From: Xiphias gladius
Lineage: Eukaryota; Chordata; Actinopteri; Istiophoriformes; Xiphiidae
Length of the DNA stretch: 64,000 nt
NCBI RefSeq assembly: GCF_016859285.1
Contig: NC_053422.1
Span: forward strand, 11,145,501 to 11,209,500
Direction of reading: 5' to 3'
The notes below the pieces were generated by a model. It had not been told where the DNA came from and searched no databases. It saw only the letters and a program-made list of their open reading frames with translations. This document shows positions 1 through 12,899 of the stretch, piece by piece. The stretch's first letter is position 1, and each line of letters begins with the position of its first letter. The translations under genes were made by a program, and so were the position numbers.

Positions 1-656
1 ATAATTGTTGAGATTTTAGCGGAAAGAGCCCGAAATTCCCATTTCGGAGGCTGGAACCGCAGAATTTATTCTCAAAAAATGAATTAAATGATCAGAAAAT
101 TGTTGCCAATTAATTTTATGTCAATCCTCTCATGGATTAATCGGCCAGTATCATCCTATCACCAAAACGTATTTTGTTTTTCCACTGTTACAAGTGAGGC
201 TGAAACGACCGGTTGATAATTGATGAGCCGTTTGAAGGAAAATTGATCAGCAACAATTGATGTGGTCACTGTCATATCCTCTTTGTAGTCAGACAAATGA
301 ACAACTAGTCTACAAAAAAAATCCTAAAACCCTCAACTATTTTGCAATTGAGGGTTGCGAAATGCTACAGAAGTCCTGTTGTCTGGGTTGACAGCTTTGC
401 AACAACAGACACAGGAAGTCTGTTGATGACAGCACTCGTTTTCTGCTCTAAGCTGGACTGAAACACAAAAGAATCACGGCACAGACTAGGCTTCTTGGCA
501 TCGCTACCAAAGGCGATTTTGGAACTTTATGGCTCCAGGGTGTTTCTCTAACATAGTGCAGTGTCTTCATTGTGAGAGTTATAATCAGAATGACATGAAA
601 TCGCATTAGAAATGTCACAAAGTGCAAGAAGAAGAGGGATTGTCCGACAGACTCAC
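1..656 (-). other. NKAP: NKAP intron (partial)
   Basis: This AT-rich stretch lies downstream, on the minus strand, of the last NKAP exon visible in the window. I see no coding similarity in it. In particular, the conserved C-terminal NKAP segment expected next is absent, so those exons must lie beyond the left edge. The exon to its right ends in a good donor (GTGAGT, minus strand, at 656-651). Confidence 0.7.
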
Positions 657-3109
<2,453 letters not shown>

Positions 3110-4154
3110 ATCGACCGACTGCCTCGGACTTAAACGACAGACGATAAAGATTCAAAACTGTATTTAGCGGAAGATTACCGAAGAAATTAACAAACCGCGC
3201 TAATGTTTCTTCTCTTTTCTAATGTACGCAACCAAAGTAAGCGTCCGTCCTCAAATAGAAACCGGGTCTTCGTAACAGTGTCATACACTTAGTTCCGCTA
3301 GTACTTTGTGGTAAGAAATTTTAGTTTGTACAAAACCAAATAAATAGATGAGTACTTTTGAATATTTTGTTTCTACACTGCAACTTTTTTTTAACGTATT
3401 ATTAAAAAAATATAGTTTATATCGACAATTGATTGTTGTCATTTACTATTTTATTCTAACACAAAGGAAAATATCATTTACTTGTTTATATCATAGCCTT
3501 ACAAATGCCATATAGTGTGTGAGTTGAGCAATGTATAGTAAAACTACTTTTCAAGTTATTTTTTGTTTTATTTTATTCTTTCATTACAGACTTTAACTTG
3601 TAACTATATTTAATATTTGATACATATTTTACGTGCTTTTATGTGCTTTGAGCATGTATCTTCTCGTGGTTTTTATCCGTCCTTATGACTGTAAAACACG
3701 TTTGTAAACATGTTTTGTAATGAGTAGCTGGTTCAGTACATCAGTCTTCAATGAGCCTTTCATGGACAATGCAAGCAAAAACTGCAAACAGATGTATAAA
3801 AGTCGGATATAAGAGCAAGACCAGAAGAAAGGAATACGAAACTGCTTAGACCCATAAAAATATAAAGGTATATAGTTGTTTGGTATTGAGATGGATAGAC
3901 AATAGCTTACGAGCTTGTTTGCGATTCAGTATGTTGAATATGCTGGATGTAAGTTTACCTGACACAAAATAAAAATGGATGGGTTTTTTTGTTTTCTTGG
4001 TTTTTAAGCCAGATGCACATTGTATGAAGAACTTACTTGCACGTAATGCATTTTAAATTTTCTCGGTCTTCTTAATTGTATATGCCTTACTGGACTCCCA
4101 TCAAAACATCCTTCTTCTTCAGAATGGCTGGCAACCCGGCACCAAAGGTCCTGC
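3110..4154. other. NKAP upstream region, AT-rich, no gene seen
   Basis: The first 150-200 bases should hold the NKAP 5' UTR and promoter, since NKAP is transcribed leftward. The rest is AT-rich with poly-T runs. I see no coding similarity, RNA gene or clear repeat in it. Confidence 0.5.
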
Positions 4155-4254
4155 GGACCTGCAGTAACGGTGAGGACTCGGACAGTGATGTTGTGTCCCG
4201 AGCAGCCAATCAGAGAGGCCCACTCTGCCGAGATCATTGATGTAGATACAGCTG
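4155..4254 (+). pseudogene. Decayed partial copy of ZBTB33 coding sequence
   Basis: About 100 bases closely match ZBTB33 codons for residues ~165-204 (window 7334-7456). The blocks GAGGACTCGGACAGTGATGT and GAGATCATTGATGT are identical in both. A run near CGAGCAGCCAATCAGAGAG matches the real gene with a few changes. The copy lacks roughly 25-30 bases in the middle and has small indels that break the reading frame, and no BTB or zinc-finger sequence accompanies it. It therefore looks like the remnant of a local duplication, not an exon. Flanking similarity upstream of 4155 is weak and I do not claim it. Confidence 0.85.
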
Positions 4255-4754
4255 AACAGATCAGTTTGCATTCAGTGTTTAATATATTTAAATAAATATA
4301 TATATATTATTTATTTTTTTTTTTCTTTGCCAGACCAAAACTTTCTACAGTTGTCCCGAGGATGGTGGGTGTGCTTTCTGCAGTGGCTTGTGGGAAATGA
4401 AGTTTACACTCACTGAATAAATCGGAACGAAAAAACTGTCAAATTTCAAGGTGCACAATCTCACTGTCGACAGTGTAACCTTTGGGCATTATACACATAT
4501 GATATTGTTGGAAGTTTCTGAAGTGTGAAGGTTTTAGATTTTAAATACATAAAACATCTTGTTTCACACCGGCGCCCGCGGACTACCGGAACCCGCTGAA
4601 CAGTTCGGTGTATGGACCATTAAGTGAGCAGCTACTCCAAATGAACTAGTTTGTGTTGTTGGAGAGCAACACATATGCTCCCTGTAAAGTACACTGAGTG
4701 TTTTGTTTTAGTAGCAACAAAGGTGTGCGCTAAAAAACAGCTCGGCAAAACAAG

Positions 4755-5058
4755 ATGTCTTTTCCTGCTTCTGAAGTGAAAAGAAATGCGGACCCGGCGA
4801 ACGAGCCGGTTGAGGATAAACTGGCAGCGGAGCACTTTTTCACGGAGCTGAATGCGACCGCTACGTGCCTCATCTGCGGGCAGAAAGTGTTGTATAAGGA
4901 GTTTCACATGAGGCGGCATTACACTTCTAAACACGCGGTTCAGTATGACAAGTACCAGGGAGAGGAGAGGAGGACGGTGTCCGATCAGCTCCGTGCAGAC
5001 TTCGGTGGCGACAAAGCGATTTGGAGGAGACAACTTGAACCTGACCAGAGCAACACAG
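4755..5058 (+). CDS. ZBTB33: Candidate 5' coding exon of ZBTB33: single C2H2 zinc finger
   Basis: An ATG at 4755 opens 101 codons plus one base, ending at a donor (CAACACAG|GTAATT). The peptide carries C38-x2-C41-x13-H55-x4-H60 (CLICGQK ... HMRRHYTSKH), followed by a basic/acidic tail (QYDKYQGEERR). This resembles the zinc finger seen in SPIN-DOC, GTF2IRD2 and related hAT-derived host proteins. The next strong acceptor, just before the Kaiso ATG, gives a GAC codon across the junction and keeps the frame, so splicing would add 102 residues in front of Kaiso (729 aa in total). The exon is GC-rich in an AT-rich setting, as expected near a promoter. Alternatively it belongs to a separate short transcript, or is used only in some mRNAs. 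The reading frame and donor are seen directly; the join to ZBTB33 is inferred. Confidence 0.65.
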
Positions 5059-6843
5059 GTAATTTAGGGTATTTTATTCTCTAATGTTTCTCGAGATGGT
5101 AGGAGCCTGTAGGCTTTTACTTTGAAGGCGAACCGGTAGTTATTTCGACGCTAAAAGTAAATACATATCTACTGAAATAATATCCAGACACTATTTCATT
5201 GTTGCTTTTTTTTCCTACCATGGAGCCGATCTGTCATTTATTGCAGCATTATTCTATTATAATGCTGCGTAGTTTGAATTTTGTGCGTGTTAATGCTACA
5301 CTACGGCGACGCCTTGTGGCCGATCGGTTAGCGGGGAGCAGCAGGGGGAGGCTGTCTGCTCTTAGCCATTGTCTGCAGCCAAATAAGTTACTATCTGCAG
5401 GAGGTGGCGGCTGCTCTGCTCAGTCTTGGCTGAAAACATCAAGGTTGCAGGTAAACGGGATTCGTTTTGAATTAGCAAGCGCGGGGATAATTATGTGCTC
5501 ATTGTGGTGCTGTGTTTGTAGCCAACAGGATGCTAGGCCGCGCTGTGCCCTTTCATTAAGGAGGAAGAGAGAGGGAGCTAGCGTTACCTTTTGTTAGCTG
5601 GCTACCAGCGGCGTTTAAACACACCAGTAGCAACAATCACAGGTTTCTCAAAGTAGGTAATCTCTTCACAAAGGTAAATAAACGGAGTCGTCCGCTTGCG
5701 CGATGTCACGCGAGTCTGACATGTCAGCTAGTCACTACAACTTTGGCAAACTAACATTTAGCTAACGCCAGCTAAGGTAACGTTATTGCATTCGTGCTCT
5801 TTGCCTTTCCCGTTTGCCTTAAAGGACTGCTTCAAAACACTGCTTGTTAGAGAACTTGAAATCATTTGTGTAGGAAATATAAGTGTGCATTTGCGCCTAA
5901 ACAGAAGCCAGTTCGCAAGGCACAACTGGGTAAAGCCAATGTGGCCAAATACAACAGCCCCTGCAGTAAATCATGCCCCCGTCGTGAGACTGTTTCTGGA
6001 GGTGTTGATGCAGCTGTGTGATCATTCTGGAGGCGGCGGTTTCGTGGTGCTGTCGAGCGGACAGGTGCTCCCGTTACATCGTCCACCCCATTTACATCAA
6101 TGAGGAGGGTCGACTGAATAACGGAAACTAATCTCAGCACGACGCATTATAGTTCAACGGCACCGGGAAACTACCTCCGCCTGAATCGACACCTCTCTCA
6201 AACGATTTCAACACAAGCTGAAAAAAAACGTGACCTTCGTGAAGGAGAATTTTTTTGCAGGACTGTTCAATTGGAGCGCACCAGTTTTAGTTAGGTGTTC
6301 CTAATAAACTCAAAACTGAGTGTATGTTGACTGATAACTTACAAAGAAATTTCAGCATAGGCTGGCCTGTTAACATATTTGAGATAATTGCAAAAACAGG
6401 GTCAAATCACATAGTTTGTCCACCAGAGAACACTGACATGTTTTTGTTTTTTAAACTCACGAATAGAGTTAAACAACATGTCAGTGTTGTTCTTGCAGTA
6501 GTAGACCGCCGTAGTTTTAGCTAGCGAATACACTGGGAACTGGGTGTAATGTACCTGCACAAAGGGAACCGAAGACAGGTTTTTTCAGGTTTAACTTCCT
6601 TTAACAAACCTCAGTTACTGACAGTTGATTGTCAGTGATGATCGAGTTTTAGAACTGGAAAAGCCAGATGTTGGATTGGCCAAAAACAGAATTAGAGCCA
6701 ACTCCTCAACTGCATGTTTTGTTGAAGCATTTACTTGTATTCTGTTTGCCAGCATAATACAATTAACTGGCTTCTTGCTGTGCAATTAGAAGTGTGATTC
6801 TGATTTGTTCCCTTTTGATTTATTTATTTATTTCACTCTCCAG
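5059..6843 (+). other. ZBTB33: Intron between zinc-finger exon and main ZBTB33 exon
   Basis: The stretch ends in a pyrimidine-rich acceptor, CACTCTCCAG, at 6834-6843. A possible untranslated alternative first exon ends near 5450 (GGTTGCAG followed by GTAAAC), but its start is not visible. The middle holds an inverted-repeat element (about 5940-6322). I see no other coding exon. Confidence 0.55.
5940..6322. mobile_element. Short inverted-repeat element, family 'TTATTAGGTACACCT', copy 1
   Basis: The right end (GGTGTTCCTAATAAACTC, then AAAACTGAGTGT) and inner blocks (GTGATCATTCTGGAGG, CTTCGTGAAGG, CCACCCCATTTACATC) match the copy at 10646-10998. The left inverted end is not preserved, so the left border is approximate. 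There is no coding capacity; it looks like a non-autonomous DNA element. Confidence 0.65.
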
Positions 6844-8729
6844 ACATGCCAAGTCTAAAGCTGATATCTGCGACCGACACACAGTATTCAGCAGCCGTGC
6901 TGAAGTCAATGAATGAGCAGAGGAATCACGGATTATTTTGTGATGTCACCATCATCATACAGGACAAGAAATTCCGAGCTCATAAAACTGTCCTGTCGGC
7001 CTCAAGTACATATTTCCACCAGCTCTTCAGTGTAGCTGGACAAGTGATCGAGTTAAACTTCATCAGAGCAGAAATCTTCGAGGAGATTCTCAATTACATA
7101 TACAGCTCCAAGATTGTGCGCGTGCGCTCCGACATGCTGGAGGAGCTCATAAATGCTGGACAGATACTGGGAGTGAAGTTCATTGCAAACTTGGGGTCCC
7201 CATTATCACAAGTTAAGGGCCTCCCTGGTTTGTCTAAAGACACAGAAAGCAAGAGTGACACATCCACAGAGATCATGCCGATCATCACGGAGTCCTTCTC
7301 AATATCTGCGGAGGAATTCAATCAAACAAGCAAACCTGCAGGTAATGATGAGGACTCGGACAGTGATGTCATGTTTGTCTCACAAACAGACGCTCAAGCC
7401 AGAGCAGCCGATCAGAAAGCCAAGTCTGCCGAGATCATTGATGTGGATACAGCTGATTCAGAAAACGTAGCATCAAAGCAAAATGAAGAATCAAATCACG
7501 CAGCTGCAAAAAATAAAGAAAAAGCCACGGCCACTGTGAGGACATACGCTGCAAAGTCTCCCAGTGTCAGCTGTCCGAACCCCAGTTTGCCAGACAGCAG
7601 CCCTTTGCGCAGTCCAGACTCCAGCTCCAATAACTCGTCTTCCCCTGCAAGAGTTTCCTCAGGAACCGATCCCACAACACCAGCCAGGTCAAGCAGTTTC
7701 ACCCCTGAGCCCTCGAGTGCCTCTCAGTCCTCTGAAAACAGCGATGTTACGGGAGTCCACAAGAAACAAGTCTCTACTTCATCTCAGCAGGGGAATTTCA
7801 AAATAAGGCTCTTAGATGTTTCTGAAAGCCCGGCTAATCAGGCTAACACTCCCAAATCAGCAATAGCAGAAAAAAAGACGGTGACACTCAATACAGCCAC
7901 AGAGATTGATTCAATTTCTTCAGGCTGTAAAGTTTATGCCAATATTGGAGAAAATACCTATGACATCGTCCCAGTGAAGGAAGATCCAGGCGAAGGAGGC
8001 TCTAGAGCTAACAAAGGGAAGAGATCGTTAATGGCAACGCCTCTGAAACCCTTTGATAAAACACCCACTTCACCGAAGGCCGGCCCAAACAAGAAGAGGA
8101 CCAAAACTGAGCTCGAGGATCACTACGAGCTGATCATGGATGGGAAGACTTTCTACGTGTGCATCGTCTGTAAGCGCCCCTACGTGTGTCTGACGAGTCT
8201 CCGCCGTCACTTCAACACCCACTCGTGGGAAAAGAAGTACCCGTGTCGCTACTGTAACAAAGTCTTTGCCTTGGCCGAGTACAGAACTAAACATGAAATC
8301 CACCACACAGGCGAGAGGAGGTACCAGTGCTTGTTGTGCAATGAAATGTTCATAAACTACCAGTTACTGTCCACCCACTGCAAGCAAGTCCACAACCAGG
8401 ATCCCAGCGGGAGGAAAGAGAAAGATGACGCTGACAACAACTTATACCGCCTGCTGCCGTGTAAAACGGTGCAGATGAAGCCGTACTCATGGACGACTGA
8501 CGGGCCGGGGGTCCCCGTCATCTCCGAGGACGGCAGCGTGCATCACATAACCACTGTCGGGGAAGACGTCCACTCCTCCACCCAGAGCAGAATGCTGAAC
8601 TGGGACGACATCTTCGTCGAGCCCGACGCACACATGCCGCCTGATGCCCACGCCCGACCAGGGTCAACCATAAACACTCCTCCACAGGGCACCACAGAGT
8701 TTGACTTTGTTATACCAGAGACCTACTGA
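6844..8729 (+). CDS. ZBTB33: Transcriptional regulator Kaiso (ZBTB33), main coding exon
   Basis: Kaiso binds methylated CpG and a specific TCCTGCNA-type site, partners p120-catenin and recruits NCoR-type co-repressors in the nucleus. The ATG at 6846 opens 627 codons without an intron, as in other vertebrates. Residues ~1-115 form the BTB/POZ domain (FCDVTIIIQD, KFRAHKTVLSASS, LINAGQILGVKFI). Residues ~165-205 are an acidic patch. The middle is Ser/Pro-rich and of low complexity. A basic stretch NKKRTK lies at ~415-420. Three C2H2 fingers follow: C439/C442/H455/H459, C467/C470/H483/H487 and C495/C498/H511/H516, with the Kaiso-specific extension LYRLLPCKTVQMKPYSW. The C-terminus TEFDFVIPETY closely matches human Kaiso. 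The exon starts at 6844 (CAG|ACATG), so an upstream exon ending in one extra base would extend the protein N-terminally; otherwise the 6846 ATG is the start. Confidence 0.97.
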
Positions 8730-9040
8730 GCACCACTCGCTGCTCCATTACCTGTGCCTTTTAGGTGACCCACCCTTTTTCCCCTCTTTGGTTCCATGTC
8801 AGCAATATTCCTCCGTGATTCCCAATAGTGTCAGCGTAAGGTTCAGTCACGATAGTCTTTCTGTTTTAATGAAAAATTTGCGGAGTAATATTGTACTGAG
8901 TGTGGCGGTTATGCAGGTGAGTCTGCCGGAGTCAGCTGAAGGTTGCACCACAACAGGAGACAGGAGCTTGGTGTAAGGTGACCGCACCACTACTCATGTT
9001 ACTCTGGTTTTGTAATAGTTTTGGACTTGGGTATCATTGG

Positions 9041-9069
9041 AATAAATGATAATGACATTAGCAAATAAA
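9041..9069 (+). promoter_or_regulatory. Candidate ZBTB33 polyadenylation signals
   Basis: Two AATAAA hexamers lie 312 and 335 bases after the Kaiso stop codon. Either would give a plausible short 3' UTR; use is inferred. Confidence 0.5.
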
Positions 9070-10645
9070 CATAGAGGAGGTTTACACGCAGTAAATATGT
9101 TTTTCATATGAATGATAAAAATTCCACGCAAGAATCAAAAACTGCCTCAGAAAAACAACGCGGTGCTTAAGGCATGGCTCGGTAGCTGTAACATAAAGGC
9201 AAAAAGTCAAGGATGTTTAAATGTTCACAGTACGAGGGGAGATACAGCTGTTCCAGGCGCAGAATAATGTTGATCCCTAATTTCCTTTTGGTCCTCAGCC
9301 TCAAACTCTGTATCAGCCGGAAGATTTCAGATGAAGGATCTGAAGCACAGTGCATTTAAATTTGTGCTCTGTCTTGTTTCAGCAGTTACGTTTTAACCTT
9401 TAGGTCGTGTTTCCGAAATCAGTTAATGACATCAAGCAGCCCACCGAGCCCCATTTAATAAAATAGAAATGGGGCTACCTACTAAAGAGTGTGAAACTTC
9501 AGTTGATTATGTAACCAGGTGACCTTTATTTCTGTTCAGGATACATGTTCGCATTTTTGATTCGTATGAAATACACGATGTCCCCCATAGTGAAGTAAAA
9601 CAAGGTTTCTCCAGTCCATCATCAGCTGATGCGTCAATCATGAATCTCAGTCTGTTTTTTTAAGGATAAGATAGAAATTTTAACAGACACGAGGGATATC
9701 TGGACCCATCATTCCTGGTCCCAATTTGAAACCTAATTCTATACGAGAGAATATGATCTGAAATATATTTTTTCATCATGTGATTGTTGATCCCACATGT
9801 GGGTTATTGTGGCAGGGAAGATATAAAATGCTTATTTAATTTTTTTCAGTGGTTGGTAAACAATTATGGTTTATTTTTTTTCCAACACCTGTTTCATCTT
9901 GATGCACCTGTACATTTTTTTTTATTTCCTAAGATTTCCATGTTATTTTTTTATATGAAATATTATTTTAATGCCAAAATCTGCTGGCTACATCCATAAG
10001 CTAGAGATTTTGCATACAAATGTGATGATAGGATTGACATAAACTGAGGATTATTTCAGTCCCTACAGATAGCACTTAGTGTTGGATCACACAGAAGATG
10101 TTTTTTTTGTAATATTTTTATTTCCGTTCCTTTTTTTTTCCATTGTGTCAGAAAGTAGTGATTGGTCAGTATGATTAAGAAGAAAGAAAAAAAAAAGTAG
10201 TGCTAACATGGGAATCTATTCTATTTCTTGTCATTCAATAAAATCACAAAGATTTTCTTTTTTTAAATAAACAGATTAACATTGGTGTTTGATGTACGGT
10301 ATATATTTTTTGTTAACCTCACTTTTTTTTTTTTTCCTTTTCTACTGTTTCAGATGTATTTATTAGGTTTATAGCATAGACAAAATGAAATAGGTATCAA
10401 ATACTCGGGTCTGTTGGCATTTACCCAAATGTCTTTTTTTTCTGTCAATTAGCAATGAGGATTATGTGACGGTAAATAAATTATTTTACTATTTTAACAT
10501 ACATGTCTTGCACTATCAGCATATAAATATCTGCTGTTTTATTTACTGTGTTGTGTCATTGCAGTGTTGTACAACCTCAAAATTAGGGCCACAAAACACT
10601 TACTAGCAATCACTTTGTCTCTCACCATGAAAAGTACAACCCGCT

Positions 10646-10998
10646 GCCAGTTTATTAGGTACACCTAGTTAAACTTAATGCAGTGTAATACGGCAGTCCT
10701 GACATAAAGTCCTGAGACCTTGGTGAAGGTTATAATGCTCCGTTTATGTTTTCAACTGTGTGATCCTTTTAGAGGCTGCAGGTTGTGGTGCCGTTGAACT
10801 GTACTGCGTCATACAGATGTGTTTCTGTTATTTAGCCTATCCTCGCTGATATAAATGGGGTGGACAAACTGCAGCCTCCAAACAAAATACCAAAAACTTA
10901 ACATTATAACCTTCACGAAGGCAGGTGTTACTGTAGAAATGTTGTATTGGACTGCATTAGGTTTAGCAAGGTGTTCCTAATAAACTGACAACTGAGTG
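10646..10998. mobile_element. Short inverted-repeat element, family 'TTATTAGGTACACCT', copy 2 (most complete)
   Basis: The left end CAGTTTATTAGGTACACC, then TAGTTAAACTTAATGCAGT, is mirrored at the right end by ACTGCATTAGGTTTAGC, then AAGGTGTTCCTAATAAACTG. The imperfect terminal inverted repeats are about 45 bases long. It encodes no protein. Partial relatives lie at 5940-6322, 13999-14165 and 56690-56788. Confidence 0.8.
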
Positions 10999-11269
10999 TT
11001 TACAAGACTAAAATAAGTGAAAAAATGATATAAAGTTCTGCTTGTGCAGCTCTAGAAGATGATGGAAGAGTTTAATTCACTAGCATGACAAGACAAAATG
11101 TATATTTTGAGAGAAATGGGTAAACTTTCCTGTTTCCCATCCCTTAAGCATAATGTTGATTCAGACATGACAACCTGACGTGATTTAGTTAAACAAGACT
11201 AAGGGTCTGTCACCAGGCTCTGTAACCAGGAGCTCTTCGGCACAGTGGAGCTTTGAGCTGAATGCTAAA

Positions 11270-11520
11270 TAATGTGAAAGTGCTAACATGCTGATAGTTT
11301 TATCCTGATGGGGACCACTGCACTAAATTTCCTGGCAATCCATCCAACAGCTTACCGAGACATTTCACCAAAAACCAAAAATGTCAGCCTCATGGTGGTG
11401 CTAGAGGAAAAAGTCAAGAGGAAAACCAAAGTCTGTGGGTTTCACCTTCTGGGAATCAGCAACTCATCCAATAGTCGCTGAGATACATCAGTCCGGACCA
11501 AAGTGGTGGAGGTGGAAAAG
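11270..11520. repeat. Dispersed repeat, family 'GGACCAAAGTGGTGG', copy 1
   Basis: Shares blocks with 34890-35130: CAATCCATCC, GAGACATTTCA, and an end reading CAGTCCGGACCAAAGTGGTG (CAGTCTGGACCAAAGTGGTG in the other copy). It is non-coding; the class is unknown to me. Confidence 0.65.
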
Positions 11521-12598
11521 GAAACGCACTGTGTGAGTTACACAAAACAGTTTTTAATGGCAAGACAAAAGAAAGGAACCGACACTTCATCAGCCCCTGA
11601 GAATGTGTTGTTTAAATTATAAAAAGCAGTGATTAAAGCTGACAGAGACTGGTTTCATGGACCAGGGTGAGTTTACACTTGTGCCGAGAGTTCCTCTCCT
11701 TCGACTTTTCATGATCTCACGTCAGTGAATCCAGCACTGACTGTTCACACTCAGCCTCACTAATGCTTACTCCTGACAAAGACGACACATTTCAGCTCGT
11801 AGATGTGACGTTAGTATGACTTAACAACGAGAGAGACGCACATATGCTTAACCTCCTTTTCAGCTTTTAGTGGAAAATGCAATAAATAGGTTTCAGAGTG
11901 TAACTATTAACTGTATTTTCCTCAACAACCGCTGTAGGTAGATTAGCTTATTTCTTCATTAACACTGCTCTGAAAAGTTCACCACACATTGATCAGGATA
12001 TTTTTTAACCTAAAGTTAAGAGTTGATAAATAGATACCATGATCTGATTGCATACCTTAGGCCTAACTGTGCTAAAGGAGCATCTGTATATCATACTGCT
12101 GTACATACGTTATGAGCACGTAATACCTCCGTTACTGCTAACTGTGCCTTTGATGATGTACACTGACACTATTAACCGCTGAAGGAGCGACCGCTTGGGC
12201 GTACAACTCTTAAGAGTTTTAAACTTAATTCTGGCTGATCCGGATTCGGGAGAGACACCGAAGCTTTCACATCACTGTATTAAAATCTCACATGAGGGTC
12301 GTAGCTGTGCTGATCAGTCGAGATCCTCGCGGTGCCGACAGTGAGGATGTTATCATCAGTACCACTCGAGGCAGGAAGCATTTACACTATGTACTTGAGA
12401 GAGGTGAACGTAAAGCATGAGCTGGAGGAGAGGTTTTTTTTTTTTTTTTTTGACCTTGTACAGAAAACATCCAGGTGACAGAGTGCTGCAGCGCTGGAAG
12501 TCCGTTTGCATTAAGGCAGAAAGATGTGTAAACAGTCCTGGCTTTGAACCGGTTGTCTCTCTCCTGATGTGTATGTGCGCACATACACGCGCGCACGT

Positions 12599-12600
<2 letters not shown>

Positions 12601-12630
<30 letters not shown>
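12601..12630. repeat. (CA)15 microsatellite
   Basis: Perfect CA dinucleotides, extended by imperfect CA/CACG units on both sides, inside the presumed TMEM255A 3' UTR. Confidence 0.9.
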
Positions 12631-12635
<5 letters not shown>

Positions 12636-12899
12636 TCTCCCGCATACACACACGCATACACAGAGTGCAGGCCAGAGTGTGAGTGGTGTCCTGTGAGACA
12701 AACACTCACTCCCTTGTGTTGGGCTGAACTCAAAGTTAGTGTGCTCTGTGGCCATCCTCCTCCTCGCCACCTTTCCTTCACTGCGTTTCTGAACGATTGT
12801 GAGGAAAAGCCCAGAGGCTCTGTGCATTCAAACCACTCACTCAGCATCTAACAACAACGCTGACGACGCTTCCGGTGTTTTCATTTGCTCGAAGCCGTC

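Larger units (their letters stand above)
8730..12899. other. ZBTB33 3' UTR, convergent intergenic space and TMEM255A 3' UTR
   Basis: ZBTB33 and TMEM255A converge here. Two AATAAA signals at 9041-9046 and 9064-9069 suit ZBTB33 mRNA ends. The right part, up to the TMEM255A stop at 12900, is probably that gene's 3' UTR and includes a (CA)15 tract at 12601-12630. In between lie two dispersed repeats (10646-10998 and about 11270-11520) and AT-rich sequence. The open frames around 12356-12851 are shadows of the CA repeat and look non-coding. Confidence 0.55.

Noticed and set aside
4004-4237. Minus-strand frame across the Kaiso-like fragment
   Set aside because: Similarity to ZBTB33 is on the plus strand; the minus frame has no recognisable protein.
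12356-12851. Overlapping long open frames on both strands around the CA repeat
   Set aside because: They are generated by the CA/TG tract and show no family resemblance; the area fits the TMEM255A 3' UTR.
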